The notes under the pieces were generated by a model, which worked only from the letters and a program-made list of their open reading frames with translations, searched no databases and was not told the origin of the DNA. Below are positions 11,201-22,740 of a stretch of DNA of 64,000 bases, one piece after another. Position numbers and translations under genes: made by a program. Within the stretch, counting starts at the first letter, position 1. Each line of letters opens with the position of its first letter. The stretch is from positions 19,964,001 through 20,028,000 of the forward strand of contig OU612073.1 of assembly GCA_914767715.1 (NCBI GenBank). The letters run 5' to 3'. Source of the stretch: Membranipora membranacea (taxonomy: Eukaryota > Bryozoa > Gymnolaemata > Cheilostomatida > Membraniporidae).

Positions 11201-14200
11201 CCTCTCACAAGGTCACAGCCTTGGGGATACCCTAGAACTAGTTTGATCCAATTGCCTGCATTCCTGTTGCTCCGTGCCACTGGTCACTCCGCAGGCAAAG
11301 GCCTGCGGCGTGACTAATGGATCGGGAGCGACTCGGAATGCAGGCAAATGGACCAAACTTGGTCTTAGGATACCCCATTACATTGTGTTTTTACATCTAT
11401 CAGGTATTGATGCCTATATCTCAACACTGGATGGCAGTAGAGTGATAAAAATAGGTGGGTATATGTAATGAAGCATGGAGAGTCCAAATCTGTTACCAAT
11501 TATTCTTGAGATGAAAATTCAGAATGATTTTACTACACATTATTGTTAAATGCGGTAGTGAACACCAGAAAGACTTTGTTAGGAAAATATGCTTACACGC
11601 GTCCACTTTCTTGTTCGTTCTGACTTCAGTGACATGAAGTCTGGATGGTGAGTCAAACCCTCCCGATATAAACCTTGTAGGCTGTGTCTGATGAGATATA
11701 CAGTTACCAACATTTACTTCAATACTATAAACTCCGGCATCCAGACTGTTATCACATATCCCCTCAACTGTAATGTAGCATACAGCTTTAGAAAATTGTA
11801 CTCCGGATTGTGTGAGATATGAATAGGGTTGTGTCAGGAGTTGTCCCTTATTATAGTGGGCGCTGAACAGAAATGACAACAACATAAAATTGCAATTTTT
11901 TATATATGCTATCATTGGAGCAGATCACAGTTTTTGGTCTGGCAGCCAGGGAAATTAAGATAGAACCAAAATGAGCAGAATTACATAGGCGACTTACACT
12001 GATCCACGTAATGGCACAATAGTTGACTGAGAATCTAATTTGATATTTATCATATTATATATTATAATAAATATATCATTATAATAAAGAGAAATAATGA
12101 TATTCCAACCTTGAATTTCAAATATTATATAAACCAAATCTCAAAATATTGATTGCAAAAATAAAATTTGGAATAACATGTATACTTTTAATGTTATTGT
12201 ATTACGAAACAAGTCTATATTTATTACAATAACTTAATATATATATGGAAGTTTTTTGCAAAATAAATCACGCTGCAAATTTCATGATACCTCCCTTCCT
12301 TACACTGAATTTCATTGAGATTTATCAGGTTTTTATATTTTAATATATTATTATTTAATTTTAATTGTAATAGATATCAAGATTTTCCGATACGTATTTC
12401 TTTCAGCGTATAAGTTGAATTTTTTATTACCAAATACATTTGTCATATGCAGTTTGCTTAAACCCATGTGTTTTCACAGCAAAAGGTCTCATCTGCTTCC
12501 TTTATGGCTTATATAAATAACTTTGCAAAAGTATGGTCTAATCTGTAAATGATCAAGGGAGAGTACTCCGAAATACACAACAGAAAGCTAACTTTACACT
12601 TACAGTCATAAACATAGTTCACACTCTGGCTGCAAGCTCCCTTTGGGCCACCAACCAAATTGAAAAGCTCTGCTAATGTATCAGTTGCCTTCTCATTAAA
12701 TAGAATCATTTACCAATCAGCACTCAAATGAGTGCTATCCATCACATCAATCAGCCAACATTATCATTTATGAAAAAGGGGATAACATTACACAGAAATG
12801 TGGCCGATCCTCACCTGTTCTTACTCTTCTGTGGTGTCTCCAGTAAGTCCATTGATCTGGAAGGTCCTGGTGTATGACATTGTCTGCTTGTGGGTCACAC
12901 TCTGTACCATTGATGGAGATAAACCTGACAAATTACCCAAAGTGGTAAGGCAATTGTTGTGAATGAATAGTGGTGACAAAACCTATGAAAGTCTAAAATA
13001 ACTCTTGGCCCAATTTCATCATAGACTAAGGCTGACTCACCAACGACCGCAGTACGAAGATCCATCGCTCTGTACTACTACTACTGCCATAAGTGCATTG
13101 TACTTTATCCTCAGACTTGTATCTGATGCTGTCTTTGTAAATAGCACTGACTGAAATTAAGAATAAAGGATATCATCATTAATTTGTATCTTCAGTCAAC
13201 TGCTGGGCATAATATTATCATGAACTACACTGATATTAACGGAACATGAAATATCATTTATTCACCAAGCGAGCGATCGTTGGCTCTTTGAGCACTTAAT
13301 GAACTGAATAATATAGTGTTTAAACAATCAAGCTGACTTGAAAAATTTGATTAGGAATACTATGAGACTCATTCCAACAGACCTTGACTAACCGATTCTC
13401 AATGCTGGCATCAAAGGTCATATCTTCTTCTTCATTCCAGGTATAGTACTGATAGTTAAAGGCGATGGATGAAGGACAATTCTTCGCAGCATCGACTGTA
13501 AATTGCAGGATAGACAGGAATCATTAACAGCGTGTACATTTAAAAATATTAAAAAGAAAGTGTTCTCTTAAATGATGTATATAATGGTAACAAGAGATAC
13601 GCATTTATAAGCCAGCTCATTGCATCGACTAGACCGTCGCCATTACATGAGAAGGTTTGTAGAAATTCAAAAACCTTATATGGTTTTGATTAAAAGTTTT
13701 GATTTTACCTTCATGTCATTTAATTGATGAATTTATAAATGTCAACGATTTAATTTGAGGATGATGGAAGTACTAACGACAGCTCATGCCCTCCACATCC
13801 TCTTAATTGAACTACAATCCATCTGATATTTATTTAATTTTGTAATAAATTGGATTTCTAAAGAAACTAATGAACTTATTGTGCTTGGCTTCAAAACATT
13901 GTTTAAATTACATCACAATTATCTCTAAACAAACAAGCAAAGTATTAAGTCATTAATCAAGTGTTTGTAAATCAGAATCTTTTAATCATCAATTATTTGC
14001 CACAGTCCAAGCAGGTACTCACTTGTGGCATCAGTTACCGGAACTACCTCCATGAGGAGGAATGTTCTAGCAGAGTTCCAGCCAGCGTATCCATCAGTAC
14101 TACCATATCCATCACATGCATCAATGCTGGAGGCAACCAATATGTCCCCTGCATCCAAACCCCAACATGTACCGTCAACTGTCGGCCTTTGCTGCATCAA

Positions 14201-17200
14201 CTGGAGAATCCAAAAAAATGGATTTGGATTAGATCTCATGGGTTTGTGCGCTCTATATACTCTATCAGCTTTAAACTTTTGTAAGACCAATATACAATCT
14301 ACAAGACTCTATCATTCCGTGACACATGCATTTCTGAGATTGGTAATATTGACTGGCAACTATTTTATCAACTGCACATCTTTTGTATGGCGCTACTTAC
14401 TTGTTGCATCTGTGACGGGTACGACTTCCATGATTTGAAAGTTTCTAGCGGAGTTCCATCCCGTGCTAGCATCTGAACTTTCATATCCATCACAGGGATC
14501 AACCACTGAGGCGACCAGAATGTCACCTGCGTCCAAACCCCAACAAGTACCATCAACTGTCAGAATATCGGGTTTAAATGAGTTTGCATAATACAGCATC
14601 ATACAAAACTAAAGTAGCAAACAATCAAATTTGGATGAAAATTTTCAAATAAATCTGGATGGGAGAGGTAAGACAATTCTGAAAACTAGGAACAGTGAAT
14701 AATAAACCTTCAGCTTGGAATTGAAAAGTTGGAATATTTGTATGAAATAGTAGTTACAATAGTTAGAATAAGAGATTTGGAGACATCAGGAATAAGAGTT
14801 CAACAACTCGATCAAGCTGATAAACAGGCCATTTCTTCGATACTCACTATCACTGTGTGCATTATAGTCACCAACAGTTTCACTGTAGTCTAGTTGTTCT
14901 ATGTTTGCTGGATTGGTACATTTATTACCATTGAATGTAATATACCAGTGATGACATGTATCTGGCGCTTCGAAATGAGCTCGTATATTCATGTATTGTG
15001 TTATTCTCAGCCCTGTATCATGCCGTAACTTTGGGTATGTAGCATACTAAAGTAAAATAGCATTGATTCATTGGTCAATCTAAAGACAGAGTTGACAGAA
15101 TCTGTCAATGTAGATTAAAAAAAATTAAAATCAGATGTCTTATCACGCGCCACATCCCGAAGCATGGGCGGTGAATTTTAGTGCCTTAGTGGCAAGGCGG
15201 CAATATCTGCGCCATATTGCTCTCTGTGTGCAGGCAGGTTGGAGCACACCTGGGGGTCAACCAAACCCCAGTAGTCGATGGACTGTAGTGGGATTCCAAC
15301 CCACGACCTCCAACATTTTCATGCTAAAAGACCGGCGCTCTAACCAACTGAGCCACCTCCTACCCCTACTCCTATTTTCTTGCTTTTTGAATTGCCTTGC
15401 CTTTAATTGGAATTTTCGGCGGAGTGAGATTGCATTAATTTGGTCAACGGACAACATACTGTTCATGGCTCAAAGAAATCAATCAAAGGTATTCGATATT
15501 CCTGGAAACGTGCTAAGATCCGGTCCAACAAGAAATTAAATCTCACCCAGACAGTACCCGTGTCTCGTCCATCACCATGTTCAGCATTCCAATAATATCT
15601 CAGATTCAGGAACTGCATAGCAAGATCACACAGATCTCTCTCATTGGCTACAACAATCAGAGGGGAGCCGTGAGATGATGACGAAAATTGATGATGACGA
15701 TGAGGAATGACAATGAAAAATTTGACAAAAATTATTATTAGCTTGCTATAATATCCTTAATTGAGAACTTTCACTCCTATGAATTAGATAAAGATCAATC
15801 CATCCGCACTACTCAGTTCAAAACTTTGATTTTTCAGTAAATATGAACTTTTTGTTGAACGCTGAGAACATCGATCATATATATCTAACCAAAAGTAAAT
15901 TCAATGTCAAAGTACTTGAAAATTGTCCCAAGTGGTCAATGGTGTTACATATATTAAACATTTCTGCTTTGCAGATACCTGAAATATTGATGACCTTAGT
16001 GGCAGTATATGATAGTTTTTGTTATTCTATGTGTAGTCTTGATTTTTTTGGCCCCCCCCCCCCCAGGATTATATTTCAATCCTCAGTTTCAACCTTGACA
16101 TACTGTATTTACACAAAACAAAAATCATTAACGCCAGAATCAATCAATGAAAGACATTAGTTTTGCTGCGGATAATTTGAAATCACTGTAGCTAGGCTTT
16201 GGGTGGTATCAGATTTATTTTTTCTAATCCTCTAATTTTTGATCGGATTTTGGAATACAATTTGATTGGGGATGTGTATTGTACAGTTCTGCATCAGGAC
16301 ATACCATTTCCATACAACAACATTCACTTATGCTTTTCTTATATCCAAAAAGCAAAAGAAATTCAAGCGCTACTAACTGGAATTGAATTTGATACAGCCG
16401 TGTTGACTGAGGCCTCTAACACCTGCTCTCCATCTTGAAGTAACGCCAGTATGGATAAAGTAACGCCCTCTGAACTAAGTTACCAACAACAAAACATTGA
16501 GTTTGGTACCCACCTAGACAGATAGGAGAAGATAACGACTCCGAGTAACAGCTACTAACACAAACCTGATCATCAGGACATGTGTATCCACCACAGTCTT
16601 CATTCTATGAACAGAATCAATTTTAAAAAGTTGAATCATTGATAATTGATATTTGATGATGTCGCAGGCATAGAAGTTGTCATAAAATTATAATGAACAC
16701 TGTGATGTTGTCAAGATGTTTGAAAACGCATTAACGTAGGAATAAAACCAATTGCAGCTGCAGTTCGAAAGTAGGGATAAAAAACTGAGGTTTCTATTCA
16801 GCTTTCTACAGATGGTCATTACAGCGTTCTTCTTGATCATCTCATATAGATAGCCATTTTCTCCGGAACATGTGTCTACACCACCACCAGTGACATCATT
16901 TATCGTCAGACAGATACCATCTGCAAATATGTGTATAATAAGGATGCCGAATGCCCATGATGAGTATTTCAGCTGTCAATTGGTCATTTGAAACTCTTGG
17001 CAAAGTTCAAGATGTGAAACAATATATATTTATATATGTGCAGCTTATAACAATAATACGCATGGAACCGCATAACATTCTTAAAGAATCGCCTCAAGAT
17101 ATAGTTAAAGTGTACCTTGTTGATCTCTGAAGGCTGATGTACAATTGAACGGGAAATTACTCCTACACTTATCCAGACATTCCATATCTGTTCTGGTATA

Positions 17201-17689
17201 CTGTGAGTCAGTAATGAGAGAATTACTGTCCAATACACATGAAGCTTCCCTACTTGCCTTGCTACCACATGAAGGAAACTCTGAAAAATTAAAAAAAACA
17301 ATGTATGAGGCTGAGATTGTCCCTCCTTCAGTCTACAGGAAGGAAAAAATGCAACGTCTTTGAAAACCACAGCTGTTGGAAGTACTCTATGCAGATCAGG
17401 GTCCGTCAAATGAGTATATCTTCTATTATAATAGGCATTAATGAAGCTGACTACCAATTTTGAACAACAGTTTTCTCGTCAATTGAAAATTACATTCATA
17501 GCCTAAAAAATCAGGAAGATATGTCTTCAATTTCTTTAAGCTAAGTTAACCTAAGACTGATGAGCATCGACCCACCTAACACACTTGATGACAGTGATAA
17601 TCCTGAGCAGAGAAGGATTATACCAATTATCCATAACAATGATCTTTCATAATACATCTGTGCAGCCCAGGGATGTGTGGTTTTTTCTT
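8228..17689 (-). CDS. Gene A: secreted protein with three CTHRC1-like domains
   Basis: Coding exons, 5' to 3' on the minus strand: 17576-17689 (ATG 17655-17657), 17116-17280, 16823-16920, 16514-16604, 15547-15647, 14848-15046, 14401-14556 (7a), 14023-14178 (7b), 13383-13495, 13041-13150, 12815-12924, 11597-11767, 10530-10734, 9544-9641, 8228-8421 (stop 8228-8230). All introns read GT-AG and all joins keep frame: 2,049 nt with both copies of exon 7. The start exon gives a hydrophobic signal peptide (MYYERSLLWII..., then LLCSGLSLSSS). Exons 2-4 are Cys-rich and only loosely resemble PAN/apple or EGF modules. Exons 5-7, 8-11 and 12-14 each encode one CTHRC1-type domain, including HWYITFNGNKC (domain 1), EGICD (domain 2) and RWYFKIDGNEC with GWQSSFHII-EEL (domain 3). 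No Gly-X-Y collagen stretch is present. CTHRC1 proteins are secreted matrix/Wnt modulators; the function here is unknown. Exon 7 is duplicated. Confidence 0.85.
9921..10316. mobile_element. Dispersed repeat, possibly hAT-like, copy 1
   Basis: The right end contains GCCGCAGGTTGCCCACAGC. The left end near 9930 contains GTGGGCAAAC in inverted orientation, which resembles hAT-type termini (CAG...GTGGGCAACCTGCGG). A second copy at about 58790-59143 shares the block TGTCACTGTTTTGTGTTATT, AATACAGAATGGCCAC and the same right end. It lies in intron 12 of gene A. The superfamily assignment is tentative. Confidence 0.45.
10841..11500 (+). mobile_element. Repeat X copy in intron 11 of gene A
   Basis: About 650 bp that aligns along its length, in the same orientation, with 61954-62559 in gene E. 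Shared blocks include AGATTTGGAATCTC, GATTAGATACTAGAATACTA, TTTTCAACGC and CAGAGTGATAAAAATA. The gene E copy shows terminal inverted repeats, so this is a non-autonomous DNA element. This copy is interrupted by a palindromic insert at about 11228-11375. Confidence 0.7.
11228..11375. mobile_element. Palindromic insert nested in repeat X
   Basis: The arms contain CTGCATTCC and its complement GGAATGCAG, and the outer ends are imperfect complements. The centre is GC-rich (GGCAAAGGCCTGCGG). The gene E copy of repeat X lacks this segment, which supports a later insertion. Confidence 0.65.
11821..12420 (+). mobile_element. Repeat Y copy in intron 10 of gene A
   Basis: About 600 bp found again in reverse orientation at 29060-29617 in gene B. 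Both ends match: GAATAGGGTT...GTCAGGAGTTG at one end, TTTCAGC-TATA-GTTGAAT at the other. The middle is very AT-rich and has no coding capacity. Confidence 0.7.
14023..14178 (-). other. Exon 7b of gene A (D-like copy of the duplicated exon)
   Basis: 156 bp, the same length and splice phases as exon 7a at 14401-14556. The encoded segment has GWNSARTFLLMEVVP and differs from exon 7 of gene D (51534-51689) by about one residue. The intron below it also matches gene D. Its 3' splice site is preceded by a purine-rich run (CAAAGGCCGACAG) instead of a pyrimidine tract, because a piece of exon 8 abuts it. It may therefore be spliced weakly. Confidence 0.8.
14187..14202 (-). pseudogene. Relic of the 5' end of exon 8, with its splice acceptor
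   Basis: On the minus strand this reads CCAG|TTGATGCAGCAAAG, identical to the first bases of exon 8 of gene B (ends at 27452) and to the intron base pairs beside it. It then breaks straight into the acceptor of exon 7b. Splicing at this relic acceptor would give a stop within eight codons. It is the footprint of an unequal crossover. Confidence 0.75.
14401..14556 (-). other. Exon 7a of gene A (B-like copy of the duplicated exon)
   Basis: 156 bp, in frame. It encodes the G-x-C/GWNS part of CTHRC1-like domain 1 with GWNSARNFQIMEVVP, the version used by gene B (27644-27799). The donor-side intron words (TTTTGTATGGCG-TACTTAC) also match gene B. Because 7a and 7b have equal length and phase, transcripts could include either one or both. 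Confidence 0.8.
15135..15375 (-). mobile_element. tRNA-derived SINE, family 1, minus strand
   Basis: Read on the minus strand it shows GGAGGTGGCTCAGTTGG (A-box) and GGTCGTGGGTTGGAATCCC (B-box, one mismatch to consensus). The body matches the 2641-2900 copy, including CACATCCCGAAGCA on the plus strand. It sits in intron 5 of gene A. Confidence 0.75.
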
Positions 17690-18138
17690 CTGTAAATGAC
17701 AAAAATTACAAGTAAGTATGATAGTATGATTAAAGACATTTAAAGGTAGTCACATAATAATGTGTTGAAGTATTTGGCAGCACAATATGCACCTGTCCCA
17801 ACCTTCATTATATGCCTTTTTTCGGAACCAAGTGTTCAAATCTCCAGATTGAATTTTGGGATTGGGAGTGTGAATGAATTGGTTACAGGTTTAAGGTATA
17901 ATGAAATACAATGATACCTTTTATTGTGAATTTAATGTAGTTGCAGTTTATTTTTCGAACGGGTTGTAAGAAAACTGCCACACAAATTTATGGTTAATAC
18001 GTTTTATTGACTGCCATAATCATTTCAGAGAATTCTTTCCATAAGGAGCCAAAAAAATAAAAAAGGGAAGAAAAAATCATAGACATAATTGATCTAACGA
18101 TAATCAAAATAAATTAATCGTGTATATTCACAACTCAC

Positions 18139-18240
18139 CTTACCCACAGGAAACTTGCAGCTCAACAGGCGTATCAATGTTCTCCCATAGCAGCTTAGCT
18201 CTATAGCCAAACTCCGCTCTAAAGTCTAACTTTTACAATT
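18139..18240 (-). other. Probable 5' UTR exon of gene A
   Basis: A strong donor (GGGTAAG|GTGAGTTG, minus strand) ends an exon at 18139. The first coding exon begins with a 3' splice site 450 bp downstream, so an upstream non-coding exon is required. A very similar donor context lies upstream of gene B (34264), and another GTGAGT donor lies upstream of pseudogene C (46594). The 5' limit of the exon is not determined. Confidence 0.45.
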
Positions 18241-20099
18241 ACATCAATATCTGTTTCTATTGCAAAACTAATTAATAATTTAATGTCATACCTACACATT
18301 CCTATTTTCCTATTTTGCTTGCACTGAACCTAACCTTGTATTGGAATAATCAATGTGGCTACACTTTTGGTCTGACCGATTAAATGAGAACATGTCCCAC
18401 ATTAGAAATTCAAATGTTTCTGACTCGCTCAAACAGGATGCTTTGTTCGAGCCAGTGAGAAAACTCCACCACAAAATATAACAAAGTGTCGGCGTTTTTA
18501 TGTGCATTTGAACCTCTCTAGGTGCATTATTAGTGTTGATCATATATCAGCTTAGAATTACATCAAGAAAGCATTATAAGTAGTCTGCTGCTGCTCCTGT
18601 GTTAGGTGCATTGATCATCTTTGCTATAGAAAAGCTAATGGTAATTGGTAAATGACCTTTCTTATCTCCTAAAATGTTATCTTAATTTTCCACAGACAGA
18701 TTGTGTATTAACCGATAAACAGAATCCAGTAGAGTTATAATAATAATGAGCATGGTGGCCATACCATTAGTTTTGGGAGTAGATTGGAATATAAAAAAAA
18801 TCAGTAAGGGAGTTATAGATAACAAGTTAAAGCAGGGTTATAGCATCAGTCCAGACCCGTCAAGCCAAGACATAAAATTGGTCAAATTTAGAAAGTCAAT
18901 TAACATGCCATAGCATAGCACAAAAAATTGGCGGCGAATTATTTGGCTGCAATTTCTGTGAGCCACACTTTCCTTTAGTACACATGGCGCCCAACGAACC
19001 CCAGAGGCCAGAGGTCAGCAAAATTTAAACATAGAAACTTCAAGACTTGCACGGTGATAAGATGGCTCTAACCAGCTGAGCCACCTCCTGCTCTAACTGA
19101 GCAACTTGTAGCAGCAGAGCAGAACTTGCAGCTGTAATATAACTTATACACACAAAATACAGCGAGTTTGATCTCCTTTGGTTAAATATTATTATTTTGG
19201 CATGATGACAATGGTATTTTGGGATATGGTTTGTTGTCCCAAATGGTATTATGTCCACTCTGGCGTTATATCCACTGGTATTTTGACACAACTGGCGTAT
19301 TGTACAACTGGTATTTTGACATTAATTTAGTGTGCAGTTTTGCTATTAACCTGCGCATTATGGCCCTGGCATAATGGCAATGGCACAATGCTCATTGGCA
19401 TTAAGTCCCAATGGCATTTTGATCATGGCGTTTTGTCACGGAATCGGATCAAGGGCATATCTTAAATTCTAGATTAAACACAGGTTATGCACTAAATCAT
19501 TGATGATTGAATACTCCCCTGAGGGTTAGGTGTTTTTATGAGAGGTTTATTGACAAATCAAACAATCTCTGGTGCAAAAACAGACAATCAGCTGATGATT
19601 TCCTTCCGTTCATAATATTGGCCTACTGCAGATAACGGTTATTGGTAATGCCTGGCCCTATTAACTCAACCTATATTGATAACTGTTGTATTTTTATGTT
19701 TCATGAAAATATGCGCTATCCAGTAAGAAGTGGCCAATCTTCTCAGTAGATTAACAGACAATCCAACTATTTCGTAGAAGCAGTACAGAACCAGACAGCA
19801 GCAAATATAACCGGCTGCTACCTTAACATACGTTCCAAACAAGAGCTGTCAATAATTGTCTTGTCATTTATCCTCAAAGACGACAGGGTCAACCAATTGA
19901 CAATGCTGTCCAAAGGCTGTATGTATATTCCTGTAAAGTTGCTTCTGCGACTGTTATTTCAGTTATTGACAGTTTGATATCACAATTGATCATATCTATT
20001 GATGTCATACAAGAGGTAGCAAGTTTTATTTTCACTTTCATCTCAAAGGGATTTACATAGCTATATCAAGGTAGACTCCTTAATTAGTGATGGCAAATT
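18241..20099. other. Intergenic, upstream of gene A; one degraded SINE
   Basis: No gene is supported. Apart from the SINE copy near 18930-19100, the sequence around 19190-19440 has many repeats of short words such as TGGTATTTTG and GGCATTTTG. It is probably a decayed minisatellite. The promoter of gene A must lie here, but I see no convincing motif. Confidence 0.4.
18930..19100 (-). mobile_element. tRNA-derived SINE, family 1, degraded minus-strand copy
   Basis: GGAGGTGGCTCAGCTGGTTAG is readable on the minus strand near 19087. The body word CGCCATGTG and the distal part resemble the 15135-15375 copy. The B-box region is damaged. Confidence 0.55.
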
Positions 20100-21104
20100 G
20101 TCAGATTATGGAAAGACAGGAGGAGACCGAGACAGCAACAAAATTCGAGACAAGACCGAGACGAGACGGAGACATATATCGATGCTGATAAAATTGAAAA
20201 CTGCCATTTTATTGGCGTCGGCTTTTTGGTTTTTGGTTTCAAAAAACCCGAAAACCGTGGCAAAAACCGTGACAAAAACAGTGTTTTTTATGATGAACAA
20301 GTCTCGACATTTATCAAGAGTGTCTGTCTCGGCGAGACGAGACAGTGTCTTGTATGTATGTTATGTATGTATGTTTGTATTTTGTTCCTCCTAAAATCAA
20401 CAGTGCGATGTACCGGAGTGAATTCCACTAGAAAAAAATTTAGTCAGTAAAATACACAGCAGTAAAATATAAAATGATAAAAATGGTTACTAAGAATTAT
20501 ATTAAAAATTAGATTATTTATAAAAAAAAGTGTTTCGTAGCTTTTCAGTCCGACAGCGAGGCATCTGGGTGGCAAGTGACACCCGAGTCTGTCGCCCACT
20601 CTTCCTTATTATCAGCTTGTTGAGTGGGTGTCCCTCAGCATTAAAAATATTGGACATGGCGTTATGTGACAGGTGAGCTATAAACTCTGTGATGTATGGC
20701 AGCTGATAATGGCGTACAACATCTTCATGGTGCATATGACTGTTGATGACTTTCATCGCTCGCTTTTCTACCAGTATCACCTTCTCCAGAGACCGCTCGG
20801 TAATAAGTGAACCCCATATTGGGCATGCATAAGTGAGCACGGACCGAATGTTGGCTGTGTAGTATAGTCTGAGGCCTTATGCGTTCAGCCCTAGTCTTTT
20901 CAGTTCTCTCATGCCATATAGACGGCTAGCTAGGCGGTCACATATGTCATCAATGTGGTCAGAGAAAGTTATCCTCTGATCAACTGTGATGCCTAGTAAC
21001 TTAGCATTTGAGGATACTTCGAGCTTTTGCCCGTCCATGGTGAAAGTGGGGATGTACTTAGGGTCTGATAAACTTAGGTGCAGGATCTTAGTCTTAGAGG
21101 CGTT

Positions 21105-21136
<32 letters not shown>

Positions 21137-21140
21137 TGTA
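21105..21140. repeat. (TATG)n microsatellite, LINE 3' tail
   Basis: About eight copies of TATG (ACAT on the minus strand) lie exactly at the 3' junction of the inner retrotransposon. They are best read as its terminal tail. Confidence 0.8.
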
Positions 21141-22570
21141 TATTGTATTGTTATCAATACTTGATAAAATTCATTGTTGTTTGCTCTGTGGTGCCAAAAA
21201 AATATAAAATAAATTATAAATAAAAATATAAAAAGTATCTATAAAACGTCAAACTTATAAGATGGAATTAAGCAGCCGAGCACACTCTGTTCGGCAACAG
21301 TTTTTACGAATGTTTACTCGCTGCTTGGGAATTCAGAATCTACCAGAGTGCAGTCTCACTAGCTCGATTGGTGGATCGAGGCTAGTATAGGTACGCAGAC
21401 ATTTACTTTTAAAACGTTCCTGGTACAGCTCATCGAGGCTCTTACATTTGAGCTTTTTATTACTGAGTTTGTAGGCTGATTTTATGACATGGTTCAGCTC
21501 ATTGCGGTTTTCGACTGACATATGGCCGTGGATAATACTGAGGTGAAAGGCAAGCACACTTTCTATAAATGACTCATAGGCTAGACGAATAGTGGTGTCT
21601 TTGACTTTCATTGATGATAAACGCTTCATTATATAGAGATGCTTGCTTGCCTTCTCCACAGTTAGAGCAGTATTCTCTGTAAAGTCAAGTTTGGGAGTTA
21701 GGATTGTCCCGAGATATTTGTACTTGACTACTCGCTCGATTACGCTTTGGTGAATAGTGACTGGGTCTGGAGTTGGGTTGTGACGCTGATTTGTAAATAG
21801 GAGCTCTTTGGTCTTATTGGAGTTAATGGTAAGGTGGCTATCGTCACACCATTTAGCTATTCTGTCAACTTCCGATTGTAGTTGGGAGTTGTCTCCTCTG
21901 TTCAAGCATTCAAGGATGATTGTATCATCTGCGTATTTTATGATATGTGTGTTTGGCAGTGTAGTAGACATAGCCTCAACATAGAGAGAGAATAATATAG
22001 GGCTCAGTACACAGCCCTGGGGACTGCCCACTGAGGTGCTGATGGATTGCGATTTTCGACCAGCGGCAACAACGGTCTGAGATCTGTTTGTAAGGAAGCT
22101 GTGATCTCAGCGGATAATATTACCATTTATTCCTTTAGCATGCAGTTTATCTACAAGCATAGATGGATCGATAGTGTTGAAGGCACTGCTAAAGTCGATA
22201 AACACCGCCCTGACGTAGTTATTAGCGTCACTGTTCAGATGTTCTGAGATGATGTCTAGAGGCACAAGCAATGCGTCATCGGTCCCTCTGTTCGATCTGT
22301 ATGCAAACTGATTTACATCTGAGATTTTTGTGGTAATGTTTGTGATAAATTTCTAGACATTTGGCTATTATAGATGTGAGCGCTATTGGACGGTAGTCTT
22401 TCGATTCATTGGCATCTGGAATTTTCGGTATGGGTGATATCATTGCACTTTTCCAGATTTGCGGCACAGTAGATGAGCGGATGGACAGGTTAAAAAGATT
22501 ACAAATAGGCTGGGCCAGTGAGTCAGCAAGCGTTTTAAGCACTCTACCACTGATTTCATTTCATTCCATA
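21105..22570 (-). mobile_element. Inner non-LTR retrotransposon nested in the outer one
   Basis: A second reverse transcriptase on the minus strand. The upstream part has SPIPKIPDANESKDYRPIAL near 22380-22440. The block with GSPQGCVLSPILFSLY and the catalytic YADD (IIKYADDTIIL) lies at about 21880-22031, and the thumb region continues down to 21333. Frameshifts break it near 22040-22300. At its 3' end (21105-21140) is a tail of ACAT tetranucleotides, typical of LINE 3' ends that finish in microsatellites. The outer element's reading frame resumes on the other side (N-A-S-K-T-K). Confidence 0.8.
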
Positions 22571-22740
22571 TCAGCATGTTGTTGTCTCTAGCCCAGCGAG
22601 AGATGTCATCTAGTGCTGTTTGGAAATAATTCACAGAGGAGAGATCAGATTTTTGAAACGCAGTATACAGAGTCAGATCATCTGCATATTTTATGATCTT
22701 GAGGGGAAAAGTCTCACGAGGCCGAGACCAGACTTTGCCA

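Larger units (their letters stand above)
20345..22740 (-). mobile_element. Outer non-LTR retrotransposon remnant (5' truncated)
   Basis: Reverse-transcriptase fragments read on the minus strand in two separated blocks. The YADD catalytic motif (KIIKYADDLTLY) lies near 22665-22700. The 3' domain lies at about 20514-21105, with SKTKILHL, FTMDGQKLEVSSN and, near the end, TYACPIWGSL. The two blocks are split by a second element (21105-22570). The 3' end is followed by a (TATG)n-like tail near 20351-20380. Frameshifts and the missing 5' half make it inactive. It looks CR1/jockey-like, but the clade is not determined. Confidence 0.75.

Noticed and set aside
11493-11915. 140-codon minus-strand ORF as a separate gene
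   Set aside because: It is exon 11 of gene A (11597-11767) read through both splice sites; its flanking parts are intron sequence and repeat Y.
13961-14602. ORFs on both strands around 14.0-14.6 kb as separate genes
   Set aside because: They are exons 7a and 7b of gene A read into introns, and their antisense shadows.
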